A stretch of 64,000 nt of DNA, taken from Blastococcus litoris (GTDB taxonomy: Bacteria; Actinomycetota; Actinomycetes; Mycobacteriales; Geodermatophilaceae). The first letter of the stretch is position 1, and every line of letters starts with the position of its first letter. Below are positions 9,189 to 17,132 of this stretch, piece after piece. The notes below the pieces were generated by a model. That model did no database searches, was not told where the DNA came from, and was given only the letters and a program-made list of their open reading frames with translations. Location of the stretch: NCBI RefSeq assembly GCF_003075095.1, contig NZ_QCZF01000007.1:186001-250000 (forward strand), written 5' to 3'. The position numbers were made by a program, and so were the translations under genes.

Positions 9189-10024
9189 GCCTTGCTCCCC
9201 ATCCAGAAGATGCCGAACAGCAGGGCGGACATCCCGACGACCCAGATGACCAGACCCTCGCTGACCGGACCGATGCGACCGATGCCGGCACCGCCGGGGT
9301 CGGCCTGTGCGCTGATGGTCTGGACGTAGTTGATGATCGAGCGCTTCTCCTCGGGGGTCAGCTGGTTGTCCCCGAAGACCGGCATGTTCTCCGGCCCGCT
9401 GAGCAGCGCCGTGTAGATCTCCATGTCAGTGGCGTCGTTGAGGCTGGGCGCGTGCTTGCCCGAGCTCAGGGCGCCACCCTCGCCGACGAAGTTGTGGCAG
9501 GAGGCGCAGTTGAGGCGGAACAGCTCGCCGCCCTGGGCCAGGTCGCCGTCGCGCAGGTCGCCCGAGGGGAGGGTCGGACCGCCGCCGTTGGCCTGGACGT
9601 AGGCCATCAGCTGGTCGATCTCCTCGTCGGAGAAGACGGCCGGCTTGTCCGGCGCCTGGGCCTCCTGGCGCACGAGCGGCATGCGGCCGGTGTGCACCTG
9701 GAAGTACACGGCCGCCTCGCCGACCCCGATGAGGGACGGGCCCCGGTTCGGGACGCCCTCGAGGTTCTCACCGTGGCAGGTGATGCAGCTGCGCTCGTAG
9801 AGCTCTCGGCCGGCGGCCTCGGCAGCCGACTCGCTGGTGTCGTCGGCGGCCTGCGCCGGGGCGAACACCGAGTACAGCGCGCCGGTGAGGACCAGGGCGG
9901 TCATCAGGCCGGCCACGTTGGCCAGGCGGCGGCGGTGCTTCGAGCGGCGCCGGGCTCGGGCCCGGCGTGCGGGGTTGCCGTCGTCAGCGAGCACGGCCTC
10001 GGACTGCGGGTTCGTGGTGGACAC
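9185..10024 (-). CDS. qcrC: Cytochrome bc1 complex, diheme cytochrome c subunit
   Basis: A 279-aa protein with an N-terminal membrane anchor (about residues 35-58), two c-type cytochrome domains and a C-terminal helix (about 253-275). Heme sites CITCH and CASCH are both present, each followed by a Met ligand region (GRMPL; ENMPVFG). The diheme form replaces soluble cytochrome c and links bc1 to the aa3 oxidase. GTG start, 7 bp after ctaE. Confidence 0.97.
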   Translation of the reverse strand: MSTTNPQSEAVLADDGNPARRARARRRSKHRRRLANVAGLMTALVLTGALYSVFAPAQAADDTSESAAEAAGRELYERSCITCHGENLEGVPNRGPSLIGVGEAAVYFQVHTGRMPLVRQEAQAPDKPAVFSDEEIDQLMAYVQANGGGPTLPSGDLRDGDLAQGGELFRLNCASCHNFVGEGGALSSGKHAPSLNDATDMEIYTALLSGPENMPVFGDNQLTPEEKRSIINYVQTISAQADPGGAGIGRIGPVSEGLVIWVVGMSALLFGIFWMGSKA

Positions 10025-10031
10025 CGGTTCC

Positions 10032-10655
10032 CTAGCGGATCAGGTAGATCGTGGCGAAGAGCCCGACCCACACGACGTCGACGAAGTGCCAGTAGTACGA
10101 GACCACGATCGCGGCGGTCGCCTGTGCTGGCGTGAACCGGCCCATGGTGGACCGGATGAGCAGGTAGACGAAGGCGACGAGACCCCCGATGACGTGCAGC
10201 GCGTGGAAGCCGGTGGTCAGGTAGAAGACCGACCCGTACGTCGACGACGAGATCGACGTGCCGTGCTCGGTCACCAGCACCCGGTACTCGTTGGCCTGCG
10301 CCAGCACGAAGACCAGGCCCATCACGAAGGTGATCGTGAACCACCGTCGGAGGCCGTAGACGTTGCCGTTCTCCGCCGCGAACACACCGAACTGGCAGGT
10401 CACCGAGGAGAGCACCAGGATGACCGTGAAGATGGTGGCGTAGGGCAGGTTCAGCTCGGTCGGCTCCGGCGGCCACCCATCGGTGGCGCGGGCTCGCGCG
10501 GTGAAGTACATGGCGAACAAGCCGGCGAAGAACATCAGCTCGCTGGAGAGCCAGATGATCGTGCCGACGCTGACCATGTTCGGTCGGGTCAGGGAGTGCA
10601 CCCGCGATGTGTCGAAGGTGCTGCTCGCGACGGGGGCCGTTGTCACGAGGGTCAT
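10032..10655 (-). CDS. ctaE: Cytochrome c oxidase (aa3) subunit III
   Basis: A 207-aa protein with five membrane helices and the family text [19 protein letters not shown] and [10 protein letters not shown]. Subunit III stabilises the oxidase core and the oxygen path. The start is uncertain: tandem ATGs at 10658 and 10655 and a GTG at 10646 are all possible, and none has a good Shine-Dalgarno. First gene of the leftward bc1 operon, divergent from the receiver-like gene at 10780. Confidence 0.94.
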   Translation of the reverse strand: MTLVTTAPVASSTFDTSRVHSLTRPNMVSVGTIIWLSSELMFFAGLFAMYFTARARATDGWPPEPTELNLPYATIFTVILVLSSVTCQFGVFAAENGNVYGLRRWFTITFVMGLVFVLAQANEYRVLVTEHGTSISSSTYGSVFYLTTGFHALHVIGGLVAFVYLLIRSTMGRFTPAQATAAIVVSYYWHFVDVVWVGLFATIYLIR

Positions 10656-10766
10656 CATGGCATCGGCCGGGGCCCGGTACGACTGCGGGTGCGCTGGGCG
10701 TGGCGGCAAAGTGATCAGCTCTTTACCGATACCGCGCCTGCTCAGGGATTTGTGCTGCTCTGCCGC

Positions 10767-10772
10767 TAGGCT
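10767..10772 (+). promoter_or_regulatory. -10 box, leaderless promoter of the receiver-like gene and trpD
   Basis: TAGGCT ends 7 nt before the GTG at 10780. The spacing places the transcription start at the start codon. Confidence 0.5.
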
Positions 10773-10779
10773 CCGCGGC

Positions 10780-11220
10780 GTGAGCACCGTCTCCGACACC
10801 TCTCGCAGCGAGTCCGCGCCGGCCGCCGTGGTGGTCTACAGCCACCGCGCGGAGGTCCGCGACGCCGTCCGGACGGCGGTCGGCCGGCGGCCGGCGGCCG
10901 ACGTGGGTCCCATCACCTGGCTGGAGTGCGAGACCGGCGACGAGGTCGTGGCCACCGTCGACGCCGGCGGTGTCGACCTCTGCATCCTCGACGGCGAGGC
11001 CCAGCCGACCGGTGGCCTGGCGGTCGCCCGCACGCTGGACCAGGAGGTCGTCGACCGGCCCGCGGTCTGCGTGCTGATCGCCCGTCAGCCCGACCGCTGG
11101 CTGGCGCACTGGTCGCGGGCGGAGGGCACGCTGCCGCTGCCGATCGACCCGCTCACCGCCCCCGGCGTGGTGGCGGACCTGCTGCGCGAGCACGCGCAGC
11201 GCCCCGTCGTCCGCCGGTGA
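10780..11220 (+). CDS. Degenerate response-regulator receiver-like protein
   Basis: A 146-aa protein with an alternating beta/alpha pattern like a receiver domain: AVVVYSH (strand 1), [10 protein letters not shown] (strand 3 with the usual phosphoacceptor Asp position), VCVLIAR (strand 4) and LPLPIDPL (strand 5). The acidic pair after strand 1 is replaced by Ser-His and the conserved Lys at strand 5 by Pro, so ordinary phosphorylation is doubtful. No output domain. It lies 7 bp before trpD and probably shares its transcript. Relatives are conserved near trpD in actinobacteria without a known role. Confidence 0.75.
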   Translation: MSTVSDTSRSESAPAAVVVYSHRAEVRDAVRTAVGRRPAADVGPITWLECETGDEVVATVDAGGVDLCILDGEAQPTGGLAVARTLDQEVVDRPAVCVLIARQPDRWLAHWSRAEGTLPLPIDPLTAPGVVADLLREHAQRPVVRR

Positions 11221-11227
11221 GCCGCCC

Positions 11228-12283
11228 GTGAGCGCGCCCGACCCGGATCGGCGGACCTGGCCGCAGCTGCTCAACCGGCTGCTGGCGCGCCAGGACCTCT
11301 CCGCCGCCGACACCACGTGGGCGATGCGCGAGATCATGACCGGTGAGGCCACTCCCGTGCAGGTGGCCGCCTTCGCCGTGGCGCTGCGCGCCAAGGGGGA
11401 GTCGGCCGAGGAGGTCGCCGGGCTGGCGGCCGAGATGCTGGCCCAGGCGACGCCGGTGCAGCTCTCCCGTGACTGCGTCGACATCGTCGGCACGGGGGGC
11501 GACGGGGCGCACACCGTGAACATCTCCACGATGGCGGCGGTGGTCGCGGCGGCCGCCGGTGTGCCGGTCGCCAAGCACGGGGGCCGTGCCGCGTCCTCGT
11601 CCTCCGGGGCCGCCGACGTGCTGGAGGCGCTCGGCGTCCGCATCGAGCTCCCGGCCGCCGGCGTCGCGCGCTGCGTGGAGGAGGCCGGCATCGGCTTCTT
11701 CTTCGCGCCGGTGTTCCACCCGGGCATGCGGCACGCCGGACCCGCGCGCCGCGAGATGGGCATCGGCACGGTGTTCAACTTCCTCGGGCCGCTGACCAAC
11801 CCCGCCCGCCCCGGTGCCGCCGCCATCGGCTGCGCCGATGCCCGCATGGCCCCGGTGATGGCGGACGTCCTCGCCGCCCGCGGCGGTCGCGCGCTGGTGT
11901 TCCGGGGCGACGACGGGCTCGACGAGCTGACGACGGCGACGACCTCGTCGGTGTGGGTGGTGCGCGGCGGTGAGGTCGAGGCCGACCGGCTGGACCCCTC
12001 GGCCCTCGGCATCCCCGTCGCGACGGCCGACGCGCTGCGCGGCGGGCCGCCGGAGTTCAACGCCGACGTGTTCCGCCGGGTGCTCGCGGGGGAGGCGGGG
12101 CCGGTCCGCGACGCGGTGGTCCTCAACGCCGCCGCCGCGCTGGCCGCCTTCGACGAGCGACCGGCCCGCCTCCACGACGCCATCGCGGCCGGCATGGACC
12201 GCGCTGCGGCCGCCATCGACGACGGGCGGGCGACCGCCCAGCTCGAACGCTGGGTGGCGGTGAGCTCGGCGGCCGGCAGCTAA
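11228..12283 (+). CDS. trpD: Anthranilate phosphoribosyltransferase
   Basis: A 351-aa enzyme of tryptophan synthesis joining anthranilate to PRPP. The PRPP-binding loop [14 protein letters not shown] is present, followed by [21 protein letters not shown] (anthranilate/PRPP site) and [11 protein letters not shown]. Length is normal. GTG start. No other trp gene is nearby, as in M. tuberculosis, where trpD (Rv2192c) also follows ctaE. It ends 3 bp before a convergent gene, with no hairpin between. Confidence 0.95.
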   Translation: MSAPDPDRRTWPQLLNRLLARQDLSAADTTWAMREIMTGEATPVQVAAFAVALRAKGESAEEVAGLAAEMLAQATPVQLSRDCVDIVGTGGDGAHTVNISTMAAVVAAAAGVPVAKHGGRAASSSSGAADVLEALGVRIELPAAGVARCVEEAGIGFFFAPVFHPGMRHAGPARREMGIGTVFNFLGPLTNPARPGAAAIGCADARMAPVMADVLAARGGRALVFRGDDGLDELTTATTSSVWVVRGGEVEADRLDPSALGIPVATADALRGGPPEFNADVFRRVLAGEAGPVRDAVVLNAAAALAAFDERPARLHDAIAAGMDRAAAAIDDGRATAQLERWVAVSSAAGS

Positions 12284-12286
12284 TTG

Positions 12287-12574
12287 CTAGTCGGCGGTGT
12301 CGAAGCCGATCGAGAACGCCGCGTCGAGGTCGTGCCGGGAGTAGGCGCGGAAGGCGATGTGCGTCTCGGTCTCGAGGACACCGGGCACCTTGTTGATCCG
12401 GCCGGCGATGACCTCGGCGATCTGCTCGAACTCGCGGACCCGCACGATCGCGATGAGGTCGACCTCGCCGGCGGTCGAGTAGACCTCGCTCACGCCGTCG
12501 AGGTCGGCGATCGCCGCCGCCACCTCGGGGATCGCGTCGGTGGCCGCGTCGATCATCACGATGGCGGTGATCAC
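12287..12574 (-). CDS. Stand-alone Lrp/AsnC ligand-binding (RAM) domain protein
   Basis: A 95-aa protein consisting only of the effector domain of Lrp/AsnC regulators, without the helix-turn-helix. The beta-alpha-beta-beta-alpha-beta pattern is clear: AIVMIDA, ...GVSEVYSTAGEVDLIAIVRV..., ...ETETHIAF. Such domains form dimers that bind amino acids. GTG start overlapping the upstream exonuclease/GIY-YIG gene by GTGA, so the two are coupled. Its role is unknown; it may sense amino acids near trpD. Confidence 0.88.
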   Translation of the reverse strand: MITAIVMIDAATDAIPEVAAAIADLDGVSEVYSTAGEVDLIAIVRVREFEQIAEVIAGRINKVPGVLETETHIAFRAYSRHDLDAAFSIGFDTAD

Positions 12575-14430
12575 GCCGGGGAGCCTAGCCGGGTGCGCCC
12601 GCCGGCGCCCGCACCCGCGGTCACCCGCTCGGGGCGGGCCCGGGTGCCCAGGGAGCGGTCGTCGGCGAACGGGTTGCGCTCGGTGCGGCCGGTCTCCACG
12701 CGTTCCAGGAACGAGCTGAAGCCGCCGGTCCCGGGCGCGGGGCAGGCCAGGGTGCCGGTGAGCTCGACGAGCCGGGTCCCGGGCTTCTCCATCCAGCGCA
12801 TGATCAGCTCCGTCTCGTCGACGGTGGCCGCCAGCTCCTCCTCCGGTCCGAGGAGGGTCTCCGCCGAGGCCAGCAGGCCGGGGAGGGTGCCGCGGACCGA
12901 CGTCCCCTGCGGGGCGCCGCCGGCCGCGACCAGGCGCCCGCGGCGGACGACGGAGAGGTGCCAGCCGCCCGAGCCGTCGGCGCGCGCCAGCACCAGCTCG
13001 GGGACGGCGGCCAGCGACTCCAGGCGCTGGCGGCGCCGGACCGCCCGGACGAGGACCGCGACGCGGTCGCGCAGGACGGCGGCGTCCTCGTAGCGCTCCT
13101 CGCCGGCGAGCCGCTCCACGCGGGCCAGCAGCGGGGCGACCAGGTCGGCCGGGTCGTGGTCGACGGCGGCGCGGAACACCGAGGCGATCGAGGCGTACTC
13201 CTCCACCGACTGGGCGCCGGTGCACGGCGCACCGCAGCGGCCCATGCCGAACAGCACGCACGCCGACGTCGGCACCCGCGGGGAGATCCGCGTCGTGCAC
13301 TGCCTCAGCGGGAGTGCCTCGTGCACAGCCGCGACGGCGGCGTCGGCGGCGCGCCGGTCGGGGAACGGGCCGAGGAAGACGCCCGCGCCGGGGCGCACCC
13401 GCCGGACGACCGACAACCGGGGGAAGGGTTCCTCGGTCAGCCGGACCCACAGCGCGCGTTCGGGGAACCGGGAGCGCCGGTTGTACCGGGGCTTGTGCTC
13501 GGCGATCAGCCGCAGCTCCCGGACGGCCGCCTCCAGGTCGTGCGCGCAGGGGATGGCGTCGACGCGCTGGGAGAGGGCCACCATCTCGGTGATCCGGCTG
13601 CGTTGCTCGCTGGAGGAGAAGTAGCTGCGGACGCGGCTGCGCAGGTCGTTCGACGTCCCGACGTAGAGCGGCTCGTCGCGGGGGCCGCGGAAGAGGTAGA
13701 CGCCCGGGCCGCGCGGCACGCCGTCGGCCAGGTGCCGCTTGCGCAGCCGCTCCGGGTCGACCTGGCGGGTGAGGCCGGTCAGCTCCTCGAGCGACGTGAT
13801 GCCCAGGGGGCCCAGGCGCTCGAACAGGCCGTGCAGCACGTCGACGGTGGCGCGCGCGTCGTCGAGCGCGCGGTGGGTCGGCGAGGTGGTGGCCGAGAAG
13901 TACGGCGCCAGGGTGGCCAGCTTGCAGTTGGGCACCTCGTCGCGGCTGAGCAGCCGCCGGGCCAGCACCGCGGTGTCCACCGATGCCGCCGCCGGCCAGG
14001 CGATGCCGTTCTCGGCGCACGCGGCCTTGAGGAACCCGAGGTCGAACGGCGCGTTGTGCGCCACCAGCACCGCGCCACGGGCGAACTCGAGGAATCCCGG
14101 CAGCACCGCGCCGATCCGCGGCGCCGCGGCGACCATCATCGACGTGATCCCGGTCAGCACGCTGATGTAGGGCGGGATCTCCCGCCCCGGGTCGACCAGC
14201 GTCTGGAACTCGCCGAGCACGACGCCACCGCGCACCTTGACCGCACCGATCTCGGTGATCGCGCTGTCCTTGGGCGATCCGCCCGTCGTCTCCAGGTCGA
14301 CCACGACGAAGGTGACGTCGGCCAGCGGCGTGCCGAGCTCGTCGATCGTGACCTGCTCGTACCGGCTCAGCTGGGGGGCGGCAGCGGGAGGGAAGGGCAC
14401 GGGGCGGACGGTAGGTCGGGGTAATGACAC
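12571..14430 (-). CDS. DEDDh 3'-5' exonuclease fused to a UvrC-type GIY-YIG nuclease
   Basis: A 619-aa two-domain protein. Residues about 35-205 form a DnaQ-like exonuclease: VVDLETTGG (first D and E), AHNAPFDLGF (second D), HRALDDARAT (HxxxxD). From about 225 a GIY-YIG domain begins (GPGVYLFRGPRDEPLYVGTS), followed by UvrC-like text including a Cys region and a UVR-like segment (RVERLAGEERYEDAAVLRD). The C-terminal RNase H-like nuclease of true UvrC is absent. Homologues such as Rv2191 occupy the same place after trpD. Probably a DNA repair or processing nuclease. GTG start. Confidence 0.9.
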   Translation of the reverse strand: MSLPRPTVRPVPFPPAAAPQLSRYEQVTIDELGTPLADVTFVVVDLETTGGSPKDSAITEIGAVKVRGGVVLGEFQTLVDPGREIPPYISVLTGITSMMVAAAPRIGAVLPGFLEFARGAVLVAHNAPFDLGFLKAACAENGIAWPAAASVDTAVLARRLLSRDEVPNCKLATLAPYFSATTSPTHRALDDARATVDVLHGLFERLGPLGITSLEELTGLTRQVDPERLRKRHLADGVPRGPGVYLFRGPRDEPLYVGTSNDLRSRVRSYFSSSEQRSRITEMVALSQRVDAIPCAHDLEAAVRELRLIAEHKPRYNRRSRFPERALWVRLTEEPFPRLSVVRRVRPGAGVFLGPFPDRRAADAAVAAVHEALPLRQCTTRISPRVPTSACVLFGMGRCGAPCTGAQSVEEYASIASVFRAAVDHDPADLVAPLLARVERLAGEERYEDAAVLRDRVAVLVRAVRRRQRLESLAAVPELVLARADGSGGWHLSVVRRGRLVAAGGAPQGTSVRGTLPGLLASAETLLGPEEELAATVDETELIMRWMEKPGTRLVELTGTLACPAPGTGGFSSFLERVETGRTERNPFADDRSLGTRARPERVTAGAGAGGRTRLGSPA

Positions 14431-14542
14431 TCTTGTGATGCCGCGCCGGGGGAGGGCGGCGCGCGGGTTGTCGCCCGCCGGAGGGGAACCGCCCTGTTTC
14501 GCCTGGCGGACGGCGGGTGTTCAGGACACCATCTCCCCTGGT

Positions 14543-14570
14543 GGGCCGCGCCCGAGGACGAGCGCGGCCC
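14543..14570 (+). other. Hairpin in the leader of the double hydrolase gene
   Basis: A 9-bp perfect stem (14543-14551 with 14562-14570) with a 10-nt loop, 20 bp before the ATG at 14591. The 160-bp region holds further small inverted repeats (for example 14516-14530). No known riboswitch core is seen. Confidence 0.3.
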
Positions 14571-14590
14571 TGACACGCAGAGGTGGTCTG

Positions 14591-16333
14591 ATGCTCCCGC
14601 GCTCCCGGTGGCGCACTGGTGGGACGGCGGCCCGGACGGCCCTGCCCGTCCTCGTGGTCGCCGCGCTCGCGGTCGCCGCGGCGCAGCCCGCTGCGGCGGA
14701 CCCCAGCGACCAGCCCGGCGGGACGTCGGCCGTGCTCGACAGCCGCGCCCTGGACCAGCTCCAGCAGCGGGCCGCAGAGGTGCAGACCGGCCTGCAGGAG
14801 CAGCAGACGGAGGTCGCGGCTGCCCGCGAGGAGCAGGCGCGCGCCGAGGAGGCGGTGGCCGCGGCCGAGGCTGTCGTGGCCGACGCCGAGGGCGAGCTCG
14901 CCGTCTACCAGCGGGAGGTGGCCGGCTACGCCGCGGCGGTCTACCGCGACGGCGGGGCGGTGACCCCGCTGACGCTGCTGCTCTCGGGCGGCGACCCGGG
15001 CGAGGTCGTCGCGGCCATGGGCTTCCTCGACGTCGTCGACGCGCACGCCGCCCAGGTCATCGGCGCCGCCGAGAGGCAGCGGCAGGCAGCGCTCGACGAG
15101 CAGAGACGCGCCGAGGCCGCCCTGGGCCAGGCGCGCGAGCGCGCGGACGCCGTCGCCGCGAAGGTGGCCGAGCTCGAGGCGCAGGCCGACGCGGTCACCG
15201 ACGAGCTGGACGACGCGCTCAGCGTCGTCGACCGCCAGCTCGCGCAGCTGCAGCAGGAGCAGCTCGACGTCAACCAGCGGACGGCGGCCAACTGGCGGGC
15301 CTACGTCGAGCAGCTCGCGGCAGCCGGCATCACGGCTCCGCCCGCTGCGGCGCTGCTCGACCCCGCGGGCGGGCTCCCGCCGGGGCTCGTGCCGGTGGGT
15401 GCGAGCGGTGGGGGAGCCCAGCGCGGCGCCGCCCAGCTGCCCCGCCAGCCCGCCTCGCTGCTCGTCCTCCCGGCCGAGACGCTGGCCGCCGTCACCGCCG
15501 CGATGGACGCGCTCGGGCGGCCCTACGCCCCGGGAACGGCCGGTCCGGACTCCTGGGACTGCGGCGCCCTGGTGCAGTCGGTCTACGGCGGGGCCGGCGT
15601 GGCGCTGCCGGGCGACCAGGCGGAGCTGTTCGCGGTGACCACCCCGGTCGCCCCCGCCGACGTGCTCCCCGGGGACCTCGTGTTCCTGGGGACCCCCGAG
15701 GCGGGTCTGGGCCACGTGGGCATCGCCCTGGACACGAAGACCATGCTCGCCGCCGACGCGCGGGCCGGCGCGGTCGTGGTCCGCACGCTGCCCGCCGACC
15801 AGGTGCTCGGGATCGGCCGGCCGACGCTCGGCCAGCGCGCGCCGGTGACCGCTCCGGGGCCCACCGGCGGGGCGCTGACGATGGAGTGCGGCAACACCGT
15901 CTACCCGCCGAGCTACGACGGCGCGCGGTCGTGGGGCGGCTACCCGAACGGCCTGATCCCGCCGAGCGCCCTGTGCCCCATCGGCGTCGGGTCGCACTCG
16001 CTGCGCTGCGACGCGGCGGCGGCCTACAAGGCCATGTCGACGGCCTTCGCCGGCGCCTTCGGGACGCCGATCTGCATCACCGACTCCTACCGGACCTACG
16101 CCAGCCAGGTGAAGCTCTACGGGGAGAAACCGGCGCTGGCCGCCGTCCCGGGCACGAGCAACCACGGCTGGGGGCTCGCCGTCGACCTCTGCGGCGGGAT
16201 CGAGCGGTTCGGCACGCCCCAGTACGACTGGCTGAAGGCCAACGCGGGCCGGTTCGGCTTCCTGCACCCCGACTGGGCCGAGCCCGGTCGCGGCCGAGAG
16301 GAGCCCTGGCACTGGGAGTACGCCGGCACCTGA
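14591..16333 (+). CDS. Secreted cell-wall hydrolase: coiled coil, NlpC/P60-like and VanY-type carboxypeptidase domains
   Basis: A 580-aa exported protein. Signal peptide about residues 1-38 (ends AAAQPAAADP). A long coiled coil rich in A, E, Q and R follows to about residue 240. Next is an NlpC/P60-like domain with the Cys in DSWDCGALVQ and the His in LGHVGIAL. The C-terminal third is an M15 (VanY-like) D,D-carboxypeptidase: zinc-site texts SNHGWGLAVD and EPWHWEY, with DSYRTYASQ before them. It should cut peptidoglycan stem peptides at two places. The coiled coil may be autoinhibitory or bind an FtsEX-like activator (inference). ATG start. Confidence 0.88.
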   Translation: MLPRSRWRTGGTAARTALPVLVVAALAVAAAQPAAADPSDQPGGTSAVLDSRALDQLQQRAAEVQTGLQEQQTEVAAAREEQARAEEAVAAAEAVVADAEGELAVYQREVAGYAAAVYRDGGAVTPLTLLLSGGDPGEVVAAMGFLDVVDAHAAQVIGAAERQRQAALDEQRRAEAALGQARERADAVAAKVAELEAQADAVTDELDDALSVVDRQLAQLQQEQLDVNQRTAANWRAYVEQLAAAGITAPPAAALLDPAGGLPPGLVPVGASGGGAQRGAAQLPRQPASLLVLPAETLAAVTAAMDALGRPYAPGTAGPDSWDCGALVQSVYGGAGVALPGDQAELFAVTTPVAPADVLPGDLVFLGTPEAGLGHVGIALDTKTMLAADARAGAVVVRTLPADQVLGIGRPTLGQRAPVTAPGPTGGALTMECGNTVYPPSYDGARSWGGYPNGLIPPSALCPIGVGSHSLRCDAAAAYKAMSTAFAGAFGTPICITDSYRTYASQVKLYGEKPALAAVPGTSNHGWGLAVDLCGGIERFGTPQYDWLKANAGRFGFLHPDWAEPGRGREEPWHWEYAGT

Positions 16334-16371
16334 GCGCCCGGCGGCGGACCGGAATTGTCGGTGGCCCCTCC

Positions 16372-16377
16372 TAGCGT
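16372..16377 (+). promoter_or_regulatory. Candidate -10 box for the Cys-rich protein gene
   Basis: TAGCGT lies 28 nt before the ATG at 16406, leaving a leader of about 22 nt that holds the Shine-Dalgarno GGAGGA (16392-16397). Confidence 0.4.
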
Positions 16378-16405
16378 GCGTCTCGACTCACGGAGGAGAA
16401 GAGCC

Positions 16406-16744
16406 ATGCTGATCGACTGCGACACCTGCACCGCACGCCCGACGGGCTGCGCCGACTGCGTCGTCACCGTCCTGCTCGGTGCGCCGCCGGGCTGGCAGAG
16501 CACCGACCCGGTGGTCGTGCCGCTTCCCGGCCGCGCCCGCGGCGCGGTCGAGGCGACGGCGGACGACGTCGCCGCGGAGGACGTCGTCGTCCCGCGGCCG
16601 GGCGTCGTCGTCGAGTTCGACGACGTCGAGCGGCGGGCCGTCCGTGCCCTCGCCGACGTCGGCCTGGTGCCGCCGCTGCGACACCGCGAGGGGCACCGCG
16701 GCGGGTCCGCCGGAGGCGCCGGCAGCGGCCGCCGGACAGGCTGA
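16406..16744 (+). CDS. Small protein with an N-terminal four-Cys motif
   Basis: A 112-aa protein opening with CDTCTARPTGCADC (CX2C...CX2C), a likely Zn or Fe-S site, then VVTVLLG and an acidic beta-rich middle; the tail is a disordered Gly/Arg stretch. I start it at the ATG with GGAGGA 8 nt upstream. Short proteins with this N-terminus are conserved next to NlpC/P60 genes in several actinobacteria; I know of no assigned function. Confidence 0.72.
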   Translation: MLIDCDTCTARPTGCADCVVTVLLGAPPGWQSTDPVVVPLPGRARGAVEATADDVAAEDVVVPRPGVVVEFDDVERRAVRALADVGLVPPLRHREGHRGGSAGGAGSGRRTG

Positions 16745-16859
16745 CGAGCACCCGGACGGAACGGTCCGCTCCACGTCACACGCCGTCCGGTGCGGATCGC
16801 TGACCTGCGACGACGCCCCTCTCGGCGACCTGCGTCACAGGGGTCCCAGAGGCCTCGGT

Positions 16860-16888
16860 TTGTCACGGGGACATCACGGTCGTAGGGT
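16860..16888 (+). promoter_or_regulatory. Promoter of the riboswitch-controlled ripA-like gene
   Basis: TTGTCA (16860-16865) and TAGGGT (16883-16888) are separated by 17 nt, a good sigma-70-type pair. The start would fall near 16895, about 47 nt before the riboswitch. Confidence 0.6.
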
Positions 16889-16941
16889 CGGCCGGTCCGA
16901 CCGAGTGGTCGTCACCCGCTGAGGGGTGACCTCGGACGGGC

Positions 16942-17102
16942 ACCGCCTAATCGCCAGAAGGCGCCTGAACGGGGTGCCGGACGGCGAGCCGGGGACCCAC
17001 CGCAGTCCTGGGGTGAGTTCTCCTGCTGGGCCGGTTCGCCGGTGCGCAGGGGATAGGGCCAGTCTTCCCAGCCCGAACCCGTCAGCTAACTCGGTAGGCG
17101 GT
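16942..17102 (+). promoter_or_regulatory. c-di-AMP riboswitch (ydaO-yuaA class)
   Basis: The 388-bp gap before the NlpC/P60 gene holds this element. The closing stem pairs ACCGCCT (16942-16948) with AGGCGGT (17096-17102). Inside are the class hallmarks: CTAATC after the stem, GCCGGGGACCCACCGCA, GGGGTGAG, and CCGAACCCGTCAGCTAACTC near the 3' end. In actinobacteria this riboswitch commonly precedes cell-wall hydrolase genes. c-di-AMP binding usually turns expression off. Confidence 0.93.
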
Positions 17103-17132
17103 AGCAGAGGAAGAAACGGAGAGCCGCCGCTC

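Noticed and set aside
14431-14590. A second c-di-AMP riboswitch before the double hydrolase
   Set aside because: Some GGGGAACC-like text is present, but the GTCAGCTAAC core and the closing stem are missing.
12287-16312. A 1341-codon minus-strand frame that looks like a giant fusion protein
   Set aside because: Only its last 95 codons (the Lrp domain) read as protein; the rest is the G/C-rich shadow of the exonuclease and hydrolase genes.
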